15,796 nt of DNA from Gammaproteobacteria bacterium (lineage in GTDB: Bacteria; Pseudomonadota; Gammaproteobacteria; Competibacterales; Competibacteraceae). Of the stretch, positions 1-7,243 are shown one piece after another (position 1 is the first letter of the stretch; every line of letters begins with the position of its first letter). A program made the translations under genes and the position numbers. The stretch covers positions 1 through 15,796 of the forward strand of contig JAIFNF010000080.1 in assembly GCA_020047885.1 (NCBI GenBank), in the 5' to 3' direction. Below the pieces are notes generated by a model. It did not search any database. It worked only from the letters and a program-made list of their open reading frames with translations, and was not told where the DNA came from.

Positions 1-591
1 GCAAGCGGCGCAACGCGGCTTGCGGGCCGTGCAGACATACCGGCCATGCAGGATTAACCAATGATGAGCATCCTGCCGAAAGGCTTCCGGCGTCACCTTT
101 AAAAGTCCCTCTTCCACCTCGCGCACGGTAGTCCCCGGTGCCAGCCCGGTTCGGTTGGCCACCCGGAAAATATGCGTGTCCACCGCAATGGTCGGTTCGC
201 CGAACGCCGTGTTAAGAATGACGTTCGCGGTCTTTCGCCCGACCCCCGGCAACGCCTCCAGCGCCGTCCGGTCATGGGGCACCGCACCGCCATGCCGTTC
301 CAGCAACAGGGCGCAGGTTTTGCGAATATTGGCTGCCTTGGTGTTGTACAGGCCAATGGTTTTAATGAAGTCCTTTAACCGCGCCTCGCCCAACCCCAGC
401 AAGGCCTGTGGCGTATTGGCGACGGGAAACAGCCGTTCGGTGGCTTCATTGACCTTTTTATCGGTCGATTGCGCCGACAGGATGACCGCCACCAGCAATT
501 CAAACGGCGTGAGATAGCACAATTCCGTCGTCGGCTGGGGACGGTCCGCCTGCAGGCGGCTGAACAGTTCCTGGACTTGTCCAGCGTTCAT
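1..591 (-). CDS. nth: Endonuclease III (partial, C-terminus off the left edge)
   Basis: This is the bifunctional DNA glycosylase/AP lyase of base excision repair, which removes oxidised pyrimidines. The 197 visible codons run from ATG at 591 to the window edge. The helix-hairpin-helix LPGVGRKTAN carries the catalytic lysine K120 (codon at 232-234), and AVDTHIFRV carries the catalytic aspartate D138 (178-180); both fall at exactly the E. coli residue numbers. Three of the four [4Fe-4S] cysteines are visible, C187, C194 and C197 (pattern C-x6-C-x2-C). The fourth, expected near residue 203, lies outside the window, so only about 14 residues are missing. The start lies 3 nt after the dsbC stop on the same strand, with no strong Shine-Dalgarno, which suggests translation coupled to dsbC in one transcript. 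The family call is essentially certain. Confidence 0.97.
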   Translation of the reverse strand, partial: MNAGQVQELFSRLQADRPQPTTELCYLTPFELLVAVILSAQSTDKKVNEATERLFPVANTPQALLGLGEARLKDFIKTIGLYNTKAANIRKTCALLLERHGGAVPHDRTALEALPGVGRKTANVILNTAFGEPTIAVDTHIFRVANRTGLAPGTTVREVEEGLLKVTPEAFRQDAHHWLILHGRYVCTARKPRCAAC

Positions 592-594
592 CGA

Positions 595-1374
595 TCAGGG
601 TTGGCCAGTGGCTTTCGGCGGGTTCTTGCCGGCGGCCAGCATTTCCGCTAACTGGGTCGGCGGCACATAACCGGGCAACATCTCGCCGTCTTCCAGAATC
701 ATGCTGGGCGTCCCCCGCACCCCGAGTTTTTGCCCCAGTTCGTACTGCGCCTGCACCTGATTGTCGCAAGTCTTGTTCTCGATCGGCTCGCCCCGCTTGG
801 CCTTGGTCATCGCCTCCGCCCGGTTGTCGGCGCACCAGACCGAAACCGCCTTGTTGAAGGATTCGGAGCCTAAGCCCTCACGCGGGAACAGCAGGTAGCG
901 TATTTTGATGCCCTCCTTGTTATATTCCGCCATCTGGCTGTGCATCTTGCGGCAGTAACCACAATCAATATCGGTAAAGATCGTCACGGTGTGCTTGACC
1001 GCGCCTTCCGGGGCGAAAACGATCATGTCCTTCTCACCGAGCGCCGCAATCGCTTTGCCGCGCAACTCCCCGCGCCGACTGTCGGTCAAATTGGCGCGAG
1101 AACCCAGGTTCAGGATATCGCCTTGCACGGCAAAGCGGCCATCCGCGCTCAGATACAGCACCTGACCGCTGATGACCACCTCCAGCAATCCCGGAATCAC
1201 GGAAGGCGTGACGCTATCGGGTTTTGCGCCATTCAAGGCGGCTTGCAATTGGGTGAGATCCGGTTGTTTGAGGGTGGCGGCGGCAGGATTCGGCGCGGCT
1301 TCCGGTTGGGCATCGTCAGCGGCCAGTGCGCCCGTCGCATACAGGGCCGCAGCAATCAACAGGGTTTTACGCAT
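595..1374 (-). CDS. dsbC: Thiol:disulfide isomerase DsbC
   Basis: This 259-residue periplasmic disulfide isomerase rearranges wrong disulfides and is normally kept reduced by DsbD. Residues 1-18 form a Sec signal peptide (MRKTLLIAAALYATGALA, cleavage likely after A18). An Ala/Pro/Gln-rich linker to about residue 40 makes it longer than E. coli DsbC (236 residues). The N-terminal dimerisation domain spans about 45-105 and the thioredoxin-fold domain about 125-250. The redox motif CGYC is at 138-141, within FTDIDCGYC. C181 and C203 match the structural disulfide of E. coli DsbC, and GTP at 221-223 holds the cis-proline. It is the first gene of a minus-strand pair with nth and is divergent from queA across 102 bases. 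DsbG was considered, but CGYC and the overall alignment favour DsbC. Confidence 0.95.
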   Translation of the reverse strand: MRKTLLIAAALYATGALAADDAQPEAAPNPAAATLKQPDLTQLQAALNGAKPDSVTPSVIPGLLEVVISGQVLYLSADGRFAVQGDILNLGSRANLTDSRRGELRGKAIAALGEKDMIVFAPEGAVKHTVTIFTDIDCGYCRKMHSQMAEYNKEGIKIRYLLFPREGLGSESFNKAVSVWCADNRAEAMTKAKRGEPIENKTCDNQVQAQYELGQKLGVRGTPSMILEDGEMLPGYVPPTQLAEMLAAGKNPPKATGQP

Positions 1375-1414
1375 TTCAATGATCCACGTGATGGCGAAGG
1401 AATGATGAATTCAG

Positions 1415-1442
1415 AGTTTAGCCCAAAGTCAGGGTTCCACAA
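1415..1442 (-). promoter_or_regulatory. Possible sigma-70 promoter for dsbC-nth
   Basis: On the minus strand TTGTGG (1437-1442) is followed after 16 nt by TAAACT (1415-1420). These match the -35 and -10 consensus at 3/6 and 4/6 positions. It would start transcription about 30-35 nt upstream of the dsbC ATG, in the dsbC-queA divergent gap. It is the best candidate seen there, but weak. Confidence 0.25.
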
Positions 1443-1476
1443 TGATCAAACGGCGAGAGAAGCGCCAGCCGGGTTG

Positions 1477-2529
1477 ATGCCGGGGACTGCGCCGCGCCGC
1501 CAGGATTTTGCTTTCGCTTTACCGCCGGAACTGATCGCGCAACACCCGCCAGTCCAGCGCAGTGACAGCCGGTTGCTGACCCTGGAGGGCGCGACCGGCA
1601 TACTCGGCGACCGGCTATTCCGCGAATTGCCGACTTTGCTGCTGCCCGGTGATCGGCTGGTCTTCAACGATACGCGGGTCATTCCGGCCCGGTTGTCCGG
1701 ACGCAAGGCCACTGGCGGGCGGTTCACGTTGCTGGTTGAGCGCCTGCTGGACGAGCACCGGGCGCTGGTGCAGATTCGCGCCGGCAAAGCGCCCAAACCC
1801 GGTGGACAGTTACAATTCGATGCCGGCTTTACTGCAAGCGTTCTCGGTCGTCAGACCGACCTGTTTGAAATCCGCCTGGAGGGTGAAACCGCGTGGCTGC
1901 CACTGCTGGAGCAGCATGGCCGATTACCATTGCCACCGTACATCACCCGTGAACCGACCGAGGCCGACCATGCGCGTTATCAAACGGTTTACGCCCGCTG
2001 GCCGGGCGCCGTCGCCGCGCCTACCGCCGGTCTGCATTTCGACCAGACGCTGTTGGATCAGTTGGCGGAACAGGGCGTCGCACAAACTTTCATTACTCTG
2101 CATGTCGGGGCCGGCACCTTCCAACCGCTGCGCGTGGAGCGGATTGAAGACCATGTCATGCACACCGAATGGCTCGAAGTCAGCCCGGCGGCGTGCGCGC
2201 AGATTCGGACCACGCAGGCCCAGGGTGGACGCATTATCGCCGTGGGCACTACGGTGACGCGGGCGCTGGAAACAGCGGCTGGGGAAGATGGCGTTCTGCA
2301 ACCCTGGACGGGCGAGACGGACATTTTTATCTATCCTGGCTACCGCTTCCGGTGCGTCGATGCGCTGATCACCAACTTTCACCTGCCGGAATCGACGCTG
2401 TTGATGCTGGTTGCCGCTTTCGCCGGTCATGCCGAAGTTCTGCACGCCTACCGTCATGCGGTGGCACAGCGCTACCGGTTTTTCAGTTACGGCGACGCCA
2501 TGTTCCTCACGCGTCGGCCCGTCGCTTGA
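1477..2529 (+). CDS. queA: S-adenosylmethionine:tRNA ribosyltransferase-isomerase
   Basis: QueA transfers and isomerises the ribosyl moiety of SAM onto preQ1 at tRNA position 34, giving epoxyqueuosine. At 350 residues it is close to the E. coli length (356) and aligns along its whole length. Recognisable family blocks include [74 protein letters not shown] and [10 protein letters not shown] near the C-terminus. The frame stays open far upstream, antisense to dsbC. The start at 1477 was chosen because it places the conserved DFAF..LP block eight residues in, much as in E. coli. An in-frame ATG pair at 1402/1405 directly follows a GAAGGA and is an alternative adding about 25 unconserved residues. 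htpX follows 55 nt downstream on the same strand. Confidence 0.96.
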   Translation: MPGTAPRRQDFAFALPPELIAQHPPVQRSDSRLLTLEGATGILGDRLFRELPTLLLPGDRLVFNDTRVIPARLSGRKATGGRFTLLVERLLDEHRALVQIRAGKAPKPGGQLQFDAGFTASVLGRQTDLFEIRLEGETAWLPLLEQHGRLPLPPYITREPTEADHARYQTVYARWPGAVAAPTAGLHFDQTLLDQLAEQGVAQTFITLHVGAGTFQPLRVERIEDHVMHTEWLEVSPAACAQIRTTQAQGGRIIAVGTTVTRALETAAGEDGVLQPWTGETDIFIYPGYRFRCVDALITNFHLPESTLLMLVAAFAGHAEVLHAYRHAVAQRYRFFSYGDAMFLTRRPVA

Positions 2530-2550
2530 AATTTCCCACAGCGCCTATAG
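2525..2550 (+). promoter_or_regulatory. Candidate heat-shock (sigma-32) promoter for htpX
   Basis: CTTGAAA at 2525-2531 overlaps the queA stop codon and matches the sigma-32 -35 core exactly. GCCTAT at 2543-2548 lies 12 nt after CTTGAA and matches the CCCCAT -10 core at 4/6 positions. In E. coli htpX belongs to the heat-shock response, so the position makes sense. The -10 is imperfect and the spacing is at the short end of the accepted range. Confidence 0.35.
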
Positions 2551-2567
2551 AGTCACCTCTATCTTTT
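2547..2567 (+). terminator. Weak hairpin plus T-run between queA and htpX
   Basis: A perfect 6-bp stem, ATAGAG (2547-2552) with CTCTAT (2557-2562), has a 4-nt loop and is followed by CTTTT. With only two G-C pairs the stem is too weak for a confident terminator. It could be a partial attenuator after queA or simply part of the htpX leader. Confidence 0.2.
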
Positions 2568-2584
2568 CAATGGAGTCCATAGCC

Positions 2585-3475
2585 ATGAAACGTATTTTGC
2601 TGTTTGTCACGACCAATCTGGCGGTGGTGGTCTTGCTGGGCATCGTCGCCCGTTTGCTGGGCGTCGACCGCTTTCTGCACCAGACCGGCCTGAATCTCCC
2701 CGGTCTGCTGATCTTCTCGGCGATCTTCGGCATGGGCGGTTCCGTCATTTCGCTACTGATGTCGAAATGGGCAGCAAAACGGTCGGTGGGTGCCGAAGTG
2801 ATTGAACAACCGCGCAACCAGGCCGAGAAGTGGCTGGTAGACACCGTTCGCCGCCAAGCGGAAGGCGCGGGTATCGGGATGCCGGAAGTCGCGATTTACC
2901 ACTCGCCGGAACCGAACGCCTTTGCCACCGGGGCCAGCCGTAATAATGCCTTGGTCGCGGTCAGCACCGGCCTGCTGGAACAAATGAGTGCTGAGGAAGT
3001 AGAAGCGGTGTTGGGTCACGAAGTCAGCCACGTCGCGAACGGCGATATGGTGACGCTGACTCTGCTACAGGGTGTGCTCAATACCTTCGTCATCGCCCTG
3101 TCGCGGGTCATCGGCTACGCGGTCGATCAAGCACTGTCGCGGGGCCAGTCATCACGCGGTCCCGGTATCGGCTATTACCTGACCAGCATGGTTATGGGAA
3201 TCCTGTTTGGCTTCCTGGCCTCGCTGATCGTGATGGGGTTCAGCCGCCATCGGGAATTTCATGCGGATGCGGGCGGCGCACGGTTGGCGGGGCGCAGCAA
3301 GATGATCGCCGCACTGGAGCGATTGCAACAGTTGCATGAACCGTCGCAACTGCCCTCGCAAATGGCGGCTTTCGGCATCAATGGCGGACTGGGGGCTGGC
3401 CTACGCAAACTGTTGATGACCCATCCGCCGCTGGAAGAACGGATTGCTGCATTACGGCAGGGTCAGGCGGCTTGA
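2585..3475 (+). CDS. htpX: Membrane zinc metalloprotease HtpX
   Basis: HtpX is a zinc endopeptidase of the inner membrane that degrades damaged or misfolded membrane proteins alongside FtsH. It has 296 residues (E. coli 293). Two N-terminal membrane segments lie near residues 5-25 and 38-58. The zinc site HEVSH is at 145-149, followed by the family block [14 protein letters not shown]. The third ligand is E224 in RHREFHAD, and C-terminal THPPLEERI is also typical. Two further hydrophobic stretches lie near 158-180 and 195-218. The start at 2585 was chosen because GGAG at 2572-2575 sits 9 nt upstream and the N-terminus then matches E. coli; an in-frame ATG at 2570 would overlap that site. It converges on the FimX-like gene, with 18 nt between the stops. 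Confidence 0.96.
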   Translation: MKRILLFVTTNLAVVVLLGIVARLLGVDRFLHQTGLNLPGLLIFSAIFGMGGSVISLLMSKWAAKRSVGAEVIEQPRNQAEKWLVDTVRRQAEGAGIGMPEVAIYHSPEPNAFATGASRNNALVAVSTGLLEQMSAEEVEAVLGHEVSHVANGDMVTLTLLQGVLNTFVIALSRVIGYAVDQALSRGQSSRGPGIGYYLTSMVMGILFGFLASLIVMGFSRHREFHADAGGARLAGRSKMIAALERLQQLHEPSQLPSQMAAFGINGGLGAGLRKLLMTHPPLEERIAALRQGQAA

Positions 3476-3493
3476 TGTCCGATCACTGACCGC

Positions 3494-5596
3494 TCACCCA
3501 GCGTACTGACGGAAATCGAAGTCCAGATGTTCGCTGGCGTCCGCCACCATGGTGCCTTGCACCAGGGTGACGCCAAATTGCCAGATACTGGCCATTTGTG
3601 GCGCGGTGGTCACGCCGGCGGCGACCACCCGGATGTTCAGATCGTGGGCCTGTTGCGCCAGACCGGCCATCGCCTGCCGACTATTTTCATCCTTGGCCTT
3701 GGCCAGGCGCTCAATCAGGCTGCCATCCAGTTTGATATAGTCCGGCAACAGTTCCCGCAACAGGCGTTCTGAATGCGGCTTGCCGCCAAAATGGGATAGC
3801 GCCAGGCCACAGCCCATCTCCCGCAAATGGCCTCGTAACATGCGGGTTTCCTCAAAGGCCTCATCGGCGTCATCTTCCTTGATTTCGAACACCAGCAGCG
3901 GACAAGGCAGCCGACTTTCCTTGAAGCGCTTGATCAGCCAGTCGAGAAAACTCTTGTCGGAAAGTGAATTGCGTGACAGCCGGACAAACAGCGCCGGCGG
4001 TTTTTCGCCGCGTTTGTGCATTTCAATCAGTGCTCCCATGCCCCGGAGGATGGTCCATTTATCCAGGGTGTTCATCATGCCATAGCGCACCGCAACGCCG
4101 CCCAGCTTGTCGATAGGTTGATGATGGCCTTCCTCATCCACGAGTCGCAAGTAGACTTTATAGCGCGCTTCTTCGGCGTTTTCGAAGCTTACGATGGGTT
4201 GGAAGTTCAGGGCAAAGCGACCCTTAGCCAGTGCTTCCTTGAGCTGGCGGATGGCCGCTTCATCCGCTTCAACCAAGGTGTCCGAGACGCCTTGACTGCG
4301 CTGGCTTTGCTCGGTGGGCGGCGTATAGATCTCAACCTGATTGCCGCCTTTCTGGCGGGCGCCTTCGCAGGCGCGATCAGCGTGCGACAAAATTTGCAGG
4401 ACACTTTCATGTTTGCCATGCGCATCGTAGACGCCAATGCAGCAGGTCGTCGTGAACAGTTTGCTGTTCATTTGGAAGCTGTGTTCAGCAACGGTTTGGC
4501 GAATGCCTTCCGCTAAAGCTAGTGGATCCGTCGGCGAGCGAGTCGGCAGATAAACCACAAACACCTCACTGGCAAAGCAGGCCGCCATATCATCCGGAGC
4601 GAGCATCGGCTTGAGGAGATTGGCGGCTTCGCGCATGAACACTTCAAGGGCGTCAAAGCCCATGGTGTAGCGGATGGTGGAATAGTCCGTGAACAGAATG
4701 TACAGCACCGCGCCATCATGGTCGATTTCCAGCGACTCCAGGAAAAAGCGCCGACTGTAAAGTCCCGTCACCGTGTCAAACTTCAGCATCTCCTCCAACT
4801 GCTGGTTATACGGACTTTTTTCCGGCGTCGCGTCACGGACGATGATCTGGGTGCAGGGTTCATCGTTCATCCGGGTCGGGGCGCATTCCAGCAAAATCGG
4901 AAAGGTCTGGCCGTTACTGCGCAACCCCACTAGTTCCACCGGCTCGATGGCCTTGCCGGAACGGATACTGCGGCGCAGTACGCTTTTCAACGCGTCCCGG
5001 TAGCCGGGAGGCACCATGTGCATCAACTGGATATGAGCCAGATCTTCCTTGGCGCCATAACTGAACAGGCGCAAGTAGGCCGGATTAGCGTAGGAATGAA
5101 CGCCTTCATGAATGTAGGCTATGGCTTCCTGGATATTTTCCAGCAAAGCCTGGGTGCGCACTTCGCTTTCCTTGAAGCGCACTTCAAACGACTGTTGACG
5201 CTTGCGATCCCGTAAGTGGCCTAATTCCTTATGGATCGCCGCCACCAAATGATCGGCGTCGTCGAGATAGAAATAATTGTCAGCGCCTTCTTCCAGCAGA
5301 CGGGCCGGACGGGGTTCCTGGCGATGATCGTCATCGACCACCGCGATGATCGGAATATCGACCTGGGCTTCGGTCACCATCAGTCGCACCTCGGCGATGG
5401 TCGGCAAGCCCTCCGCCAGGCGCAGCAGAATTAAATCCAGTGGTTGATAATCCACCGTGCTGCGGATTTCTTCGGCCTGATCCGTCTGGGTTAATTGGAT
5501 TCGATAGCCATCGCCGGACAGGGTTTTCACAATGTGCTCGATATCGGATCGCGAGCGATCCACGATCAACAAATTTACAAGAGACGGCTCAGACAC
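3494..5596 (-). CDS. fimX: FimX-like degenerate GGDEF-EAL protein (c-di-GMP effector)
   Basis: This 700-residue cytosolic protein has the domain order of FimX: REC-like (about 7-127), PAS (about 145-260), GGDEF-like (about 270-425) and EAL-like (about 445-695). All enzymatic signatures are lost. The REC phospho-Asp position reads LILLRL, the GGDEF signature is replaced by ASEVF (342-346) and the EAL signature by KVY (480-482, in KVYLRL). In Pseudomonas and Xanthomonas FimX proteins such degenerate domains bind c-di-GMP and control type IV pilus assembly through PilZ-type partners; I infer the same role here. The GTG start at 5596 has AGAGG nine nt upstream; a TTG at 5605 would add three residues. 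The gene starts about 50 nt after epmB on the same strand, so the two are probably co-transcribed. The symbol is by homology of architecture, not proven orthology. Confidence 0.85.
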   Translation of the reverse strand: MSEPSLVNLLIVDRSRSDIEHIVKTLSGDGYRIQLTQTDQAEEIRSTVDYQPLDLILLRLAEGLPTIAEVRLMVTEAQVDIPIIAVVDDDHRQEPRPARLLEEGADNYFYLDDADHLVAAIHKELGHLRDRKRQQSFEVRFKESEVRTQALLENIQEAIAYIHEGVHSYANPAYLRLFSYGAKEDLAHIQLMHMVPPGYRDALKSVLRRSIRSGKAIEPVELVGLRSNGQTFPILLECAPTRMNDEPCTQIIVRDATPEKSPYNQQLEEMLKFDTVTGLYSRRFFLESLEIDHDGAVLYILFTDYSTIRYTMGFDALEVFMREAANLLKPMLAPDDMAACFASEVFVVYLPTRSPTDPLALAEGIRQTVAEHSFQMNSKLFTTTCCIGVYDAHGKHESVLQILSHADRACEGARQKGGNQVEIYTPPTEQSQRSQGVSDTLVEADEAAIRQLKEALAKGRFALNFQPIVSFENAEEARYKVYLRLVDEEGHHQPIDKLGGVAVRYGMMNTLDKWTILRGMGALIEMHKRGEKPPALFVRLSRNSLSDKSFLDWLIKRFKESRLPCPLLVFEIKEDDADEAFEETRMLRGHLREMGCGLALSHFGGKPHSERLLRELLPDYIKLDGSLIERLAKAKDENSRQAMAGLAQQAHDLNIRVVAAGVTTAPQMASIWQFGVTLVQGTMVADASEHLDFDFRQYAG

Positions 5597-5647
5597 GCGT
5601 TCCAACCTCTGCTGGGGGCCAAGACCTGAACAGGAAACCGGGCGTCA

Positions 5648-6664
5648 TCAGTGGCAGGCCTCGATCGGGGTTTTGGCCATCTGTCCCGATTGTTCCCGCA
5701 CCAGCCGGGGCATCAGATAGCCCGGTAATCGCTGACGCAACGTGTTCATAATAGCTAATGCTGCAGGTTCTTTCACTGCAAAATGTGCCGCACCGGCGAC
5801 TGGGTCCAGTAGATGGAGATAGTAGGGCAGTACGCGGGCGGCAAACAGTGTCTCGCTCAGCGTCGCCAGGGTGTCCGGCGCGTCGTTTACCCCACGCAGC
5901 AGCACCGCTTGATTGAGCAGGGTGACGCCAATCCCGGCCAACGCGTTCAGAGCGACATTCACCGCTTCGTTGATTTCCTGCGGGTGGTTGGCGTGAATCA
6001 CCACCACCCGCTGCAATCGGGTTTGACTCAGTACGTCCAGCAACCCGGCATCGATGCGTTCGGGCAACACCACCGGAATACGGCTGTGGATGCGCAAGCG
6101 TTGCAGATGTGGAATGCGCTCCAGCGCCGCCAGTAACCCGCTCAGGCGCTGGTCGGACAGCGCCAGCGGATCCCCACCACTTAGAATCACTTCGCGGATG
6201 CTGGCATCGCTGGCCAGGTAAGCGAGGGCGGGCTGCCAGCCGTCTACGCCCGCGTGGTGTTCCGGGTAGGGAAATTCCCGGCGGAAGCAGTAACGGCAAT
6301 GCACCGCACAAGCTCCCGTGACAATCAGCAGGGCGCGGCCCGCGTATTTGTGCAGAACGCCAGGAACAACTTGCGCCGCCTGCTCATTCAGTGGGTCGAC
6401 GACAAATCCCGGCGTGGACTCCAGTTCCTCGGCCAGCGGGAGTATTTGCCGCAGCAGTGGATCATTCGGGTCGCCCATCCGCATCCGGGCGACGAACCCC
6501 CGCGGCGCTCGCAAGGGGAAACAGGCGGCGGCGACCCGGGCGGCAGGCAATAGAGCGGGATCGAGATTCAGCGCCCGCAGCAATTCAGCCGGATCGCGGA
6601 TGGCGTCGGCGATGGCGGCTTGCCAACGCGGAGTCTGACGGGAAAGCCCCTTTGCAGTTATCAT
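5648..6664 (-). CDS. epmB: EF-P (R)-beta-lysylation enzyme: lysine 2,3-aminomutase
   Basis: EpmB is a radical-SAM, PLP-dependent enzyme that turns alpha-lysine into (R)-beta-lysine, which EpmA then attaches to elongation factor P. The 338-residue product is close to E. coli EpmB (342) and aligns throughout. The radical-SAM cysteines are C119, C123 and C126 in [20 protein letters not shown] at 162-166 and RIHSR at 191-195 are family blocks. The C-terminal SGQMAKTP gives K331, the likely PLP lysine. The frame stays open far upstream, antisense to efp and the cyclase gene, but homology begins at the ATG at 6664 ([14 protein letters not shown]). It is divergent from efp across 45 nt and probably co-transcribed with the FimX-like gene. 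The enzyme shows no visible defect, which matters because the local EF-P lacks its modification loop. Confidence 0.95.
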   Translation of the reverse strand: MITAKGLSRQTPRWQAAIADAIRDPAELLRALNLDPALLPAARVAAACFPLRAPRGFVARMRMGDPNDPLLRQILPLAEELESTPGFVVDPLNEQAAQVVPGVLHKYAGRALLIVTGACAVHCRYCFRREFPYPEHHAGVDGWQPALAYLASDASIREVILSGGDPLALSDQRLSGLLAALERIPHLQRLRIHSRIPVVLPERIDAGLLDVLSQTRLQRVVVIHANHPQEINEAVNVALNALAGIGVTLLNQAVLLRGVNDAPDTLATLSETLFAARVLPYYLHLLDPVAGAAHFAVKEPAALAIMNTLRQRLPGYLMPRLVREQSGQMAKTPIEACH

Positions 6665-6679
6665 GTCGGGTTTTATGAT
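6651..6679 (+). promoter_or_regulatory. Candidate sigma-70 promoter for efp
   Basis: TTTGCA (6651-6656) is followed after a 17-nt spacer by TATGAT (6674-6679), a 5/6 match to the -10 consensus. This would give an efp leader of about 25 nt. The -35 lies inside the 5' end of epmB, so the divergent genes share a very compact control region. Confidence 0.45.
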
Positions 6680-6709
6680 CCATACATTCGAAATCAAGGC
6701 GGGTTTTAC

Positions 6710-7231
6710 ATGGCGAACTATAGTACCAATGAATTCAAGAGCGGGCTGAAGATCATGCTGGATGGTGATCCCTACGCTATTGTTGAAAATGAATTTGTCA
6801 AGCCGGGCAGCACCATTGAACGCACCTTCAAGTCCGGCGATACGGCGGAAGGCGCGGATGTCGTCGATGTGGAATTGCAATATCTCTACAGCGACGGCGA
6901 ATACTGGCATTTCATGGATCAGCAAAGCTTTGAGCAGTTGACCGCTGACGCCGCCGCGATGGGTGATGCGGCGCAATGGTTGAAGGAAGAAGCGATTTGC
7001 CAGGTGACGTTGTGGAATGGCGTCCCCCTGAGTGTCGCGCCACCTAATTTCGTCATCATGACGATTGTGGAAACGGACCCTGGCCTGCGTGGCGATACCT
7101 CGGGTGGCGGCGGTAAACCGGCCAAGCTCGAAACCGGCGCGGTGGTTCGCGTGCCCTTGTTTGTCCAGAGTGGCGAGGTCATCAAGATCGACACCCGCAC
7201 TGGCGAATACGTGTCCCGGGTTAAAGAATAG
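6710..7231 (+). CDS. efp: Elongation factor P lacking its modification loop
   Basis: EF-P binds between the ribosomal P and E sites and relieves stalling at consecutive prolines. The product is 173 residues, against 188 in E. coli. It matches E. coli EF-P from MANYSTNEF to GEYVSRVK except for one gap. After FVKPG (29-33) the protein goes straight to STIERTFKS, so the 16 residues that start with K34 in E. coli are absent. K34 is the residue beta-lysylated by EpmA/EpmB and projects toward the tRNA CCA end. The gap is in frame (48 nt) at about 6808. Domains II and III look complete, including [12 protein letters not shown] and [13 protein letters not shown]. The ATG at 6710 has an AAGG about 10 nt upstream. 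It leads a unit continuing into the cyclase gene 12 nt downstream. It may be a loss-of-function allele, a paralogue, or a consensus error. Confidence 0.93.
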   Translation: MANYSTNEFKSGLKIMLDGDPYAIVENEFVKPGSTIERTFKSGDTAEGADVVDVELQYLYSDGEYWHFMDQQSFEQLTADAAAMGDAAQWLKEEAICQVTLWNGVPLSVAPPNFVIMTIVETDPGLRGDTSGGGGKPAKLETGAVVRVPLFVQSGEVIKIDTRTGEYVSRVKE

Positions 7232-7243
7232 GGAAACGCGGTG

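Noticed and set aside
940..1476. Open frame upstream of queA, antisense to dsbC
   Set aside because: QueA conservation begins after 1477, and the rest is the reverse complement of the dsbC coding sequence.
3461..3491. Inverted repeat GGTCAG/CTGACC as a terminator between htpX and the FimX-like gene
   Set aside because: The stem is 6 bp with a 19-nt loop and no T-run; it is likely to be chance.
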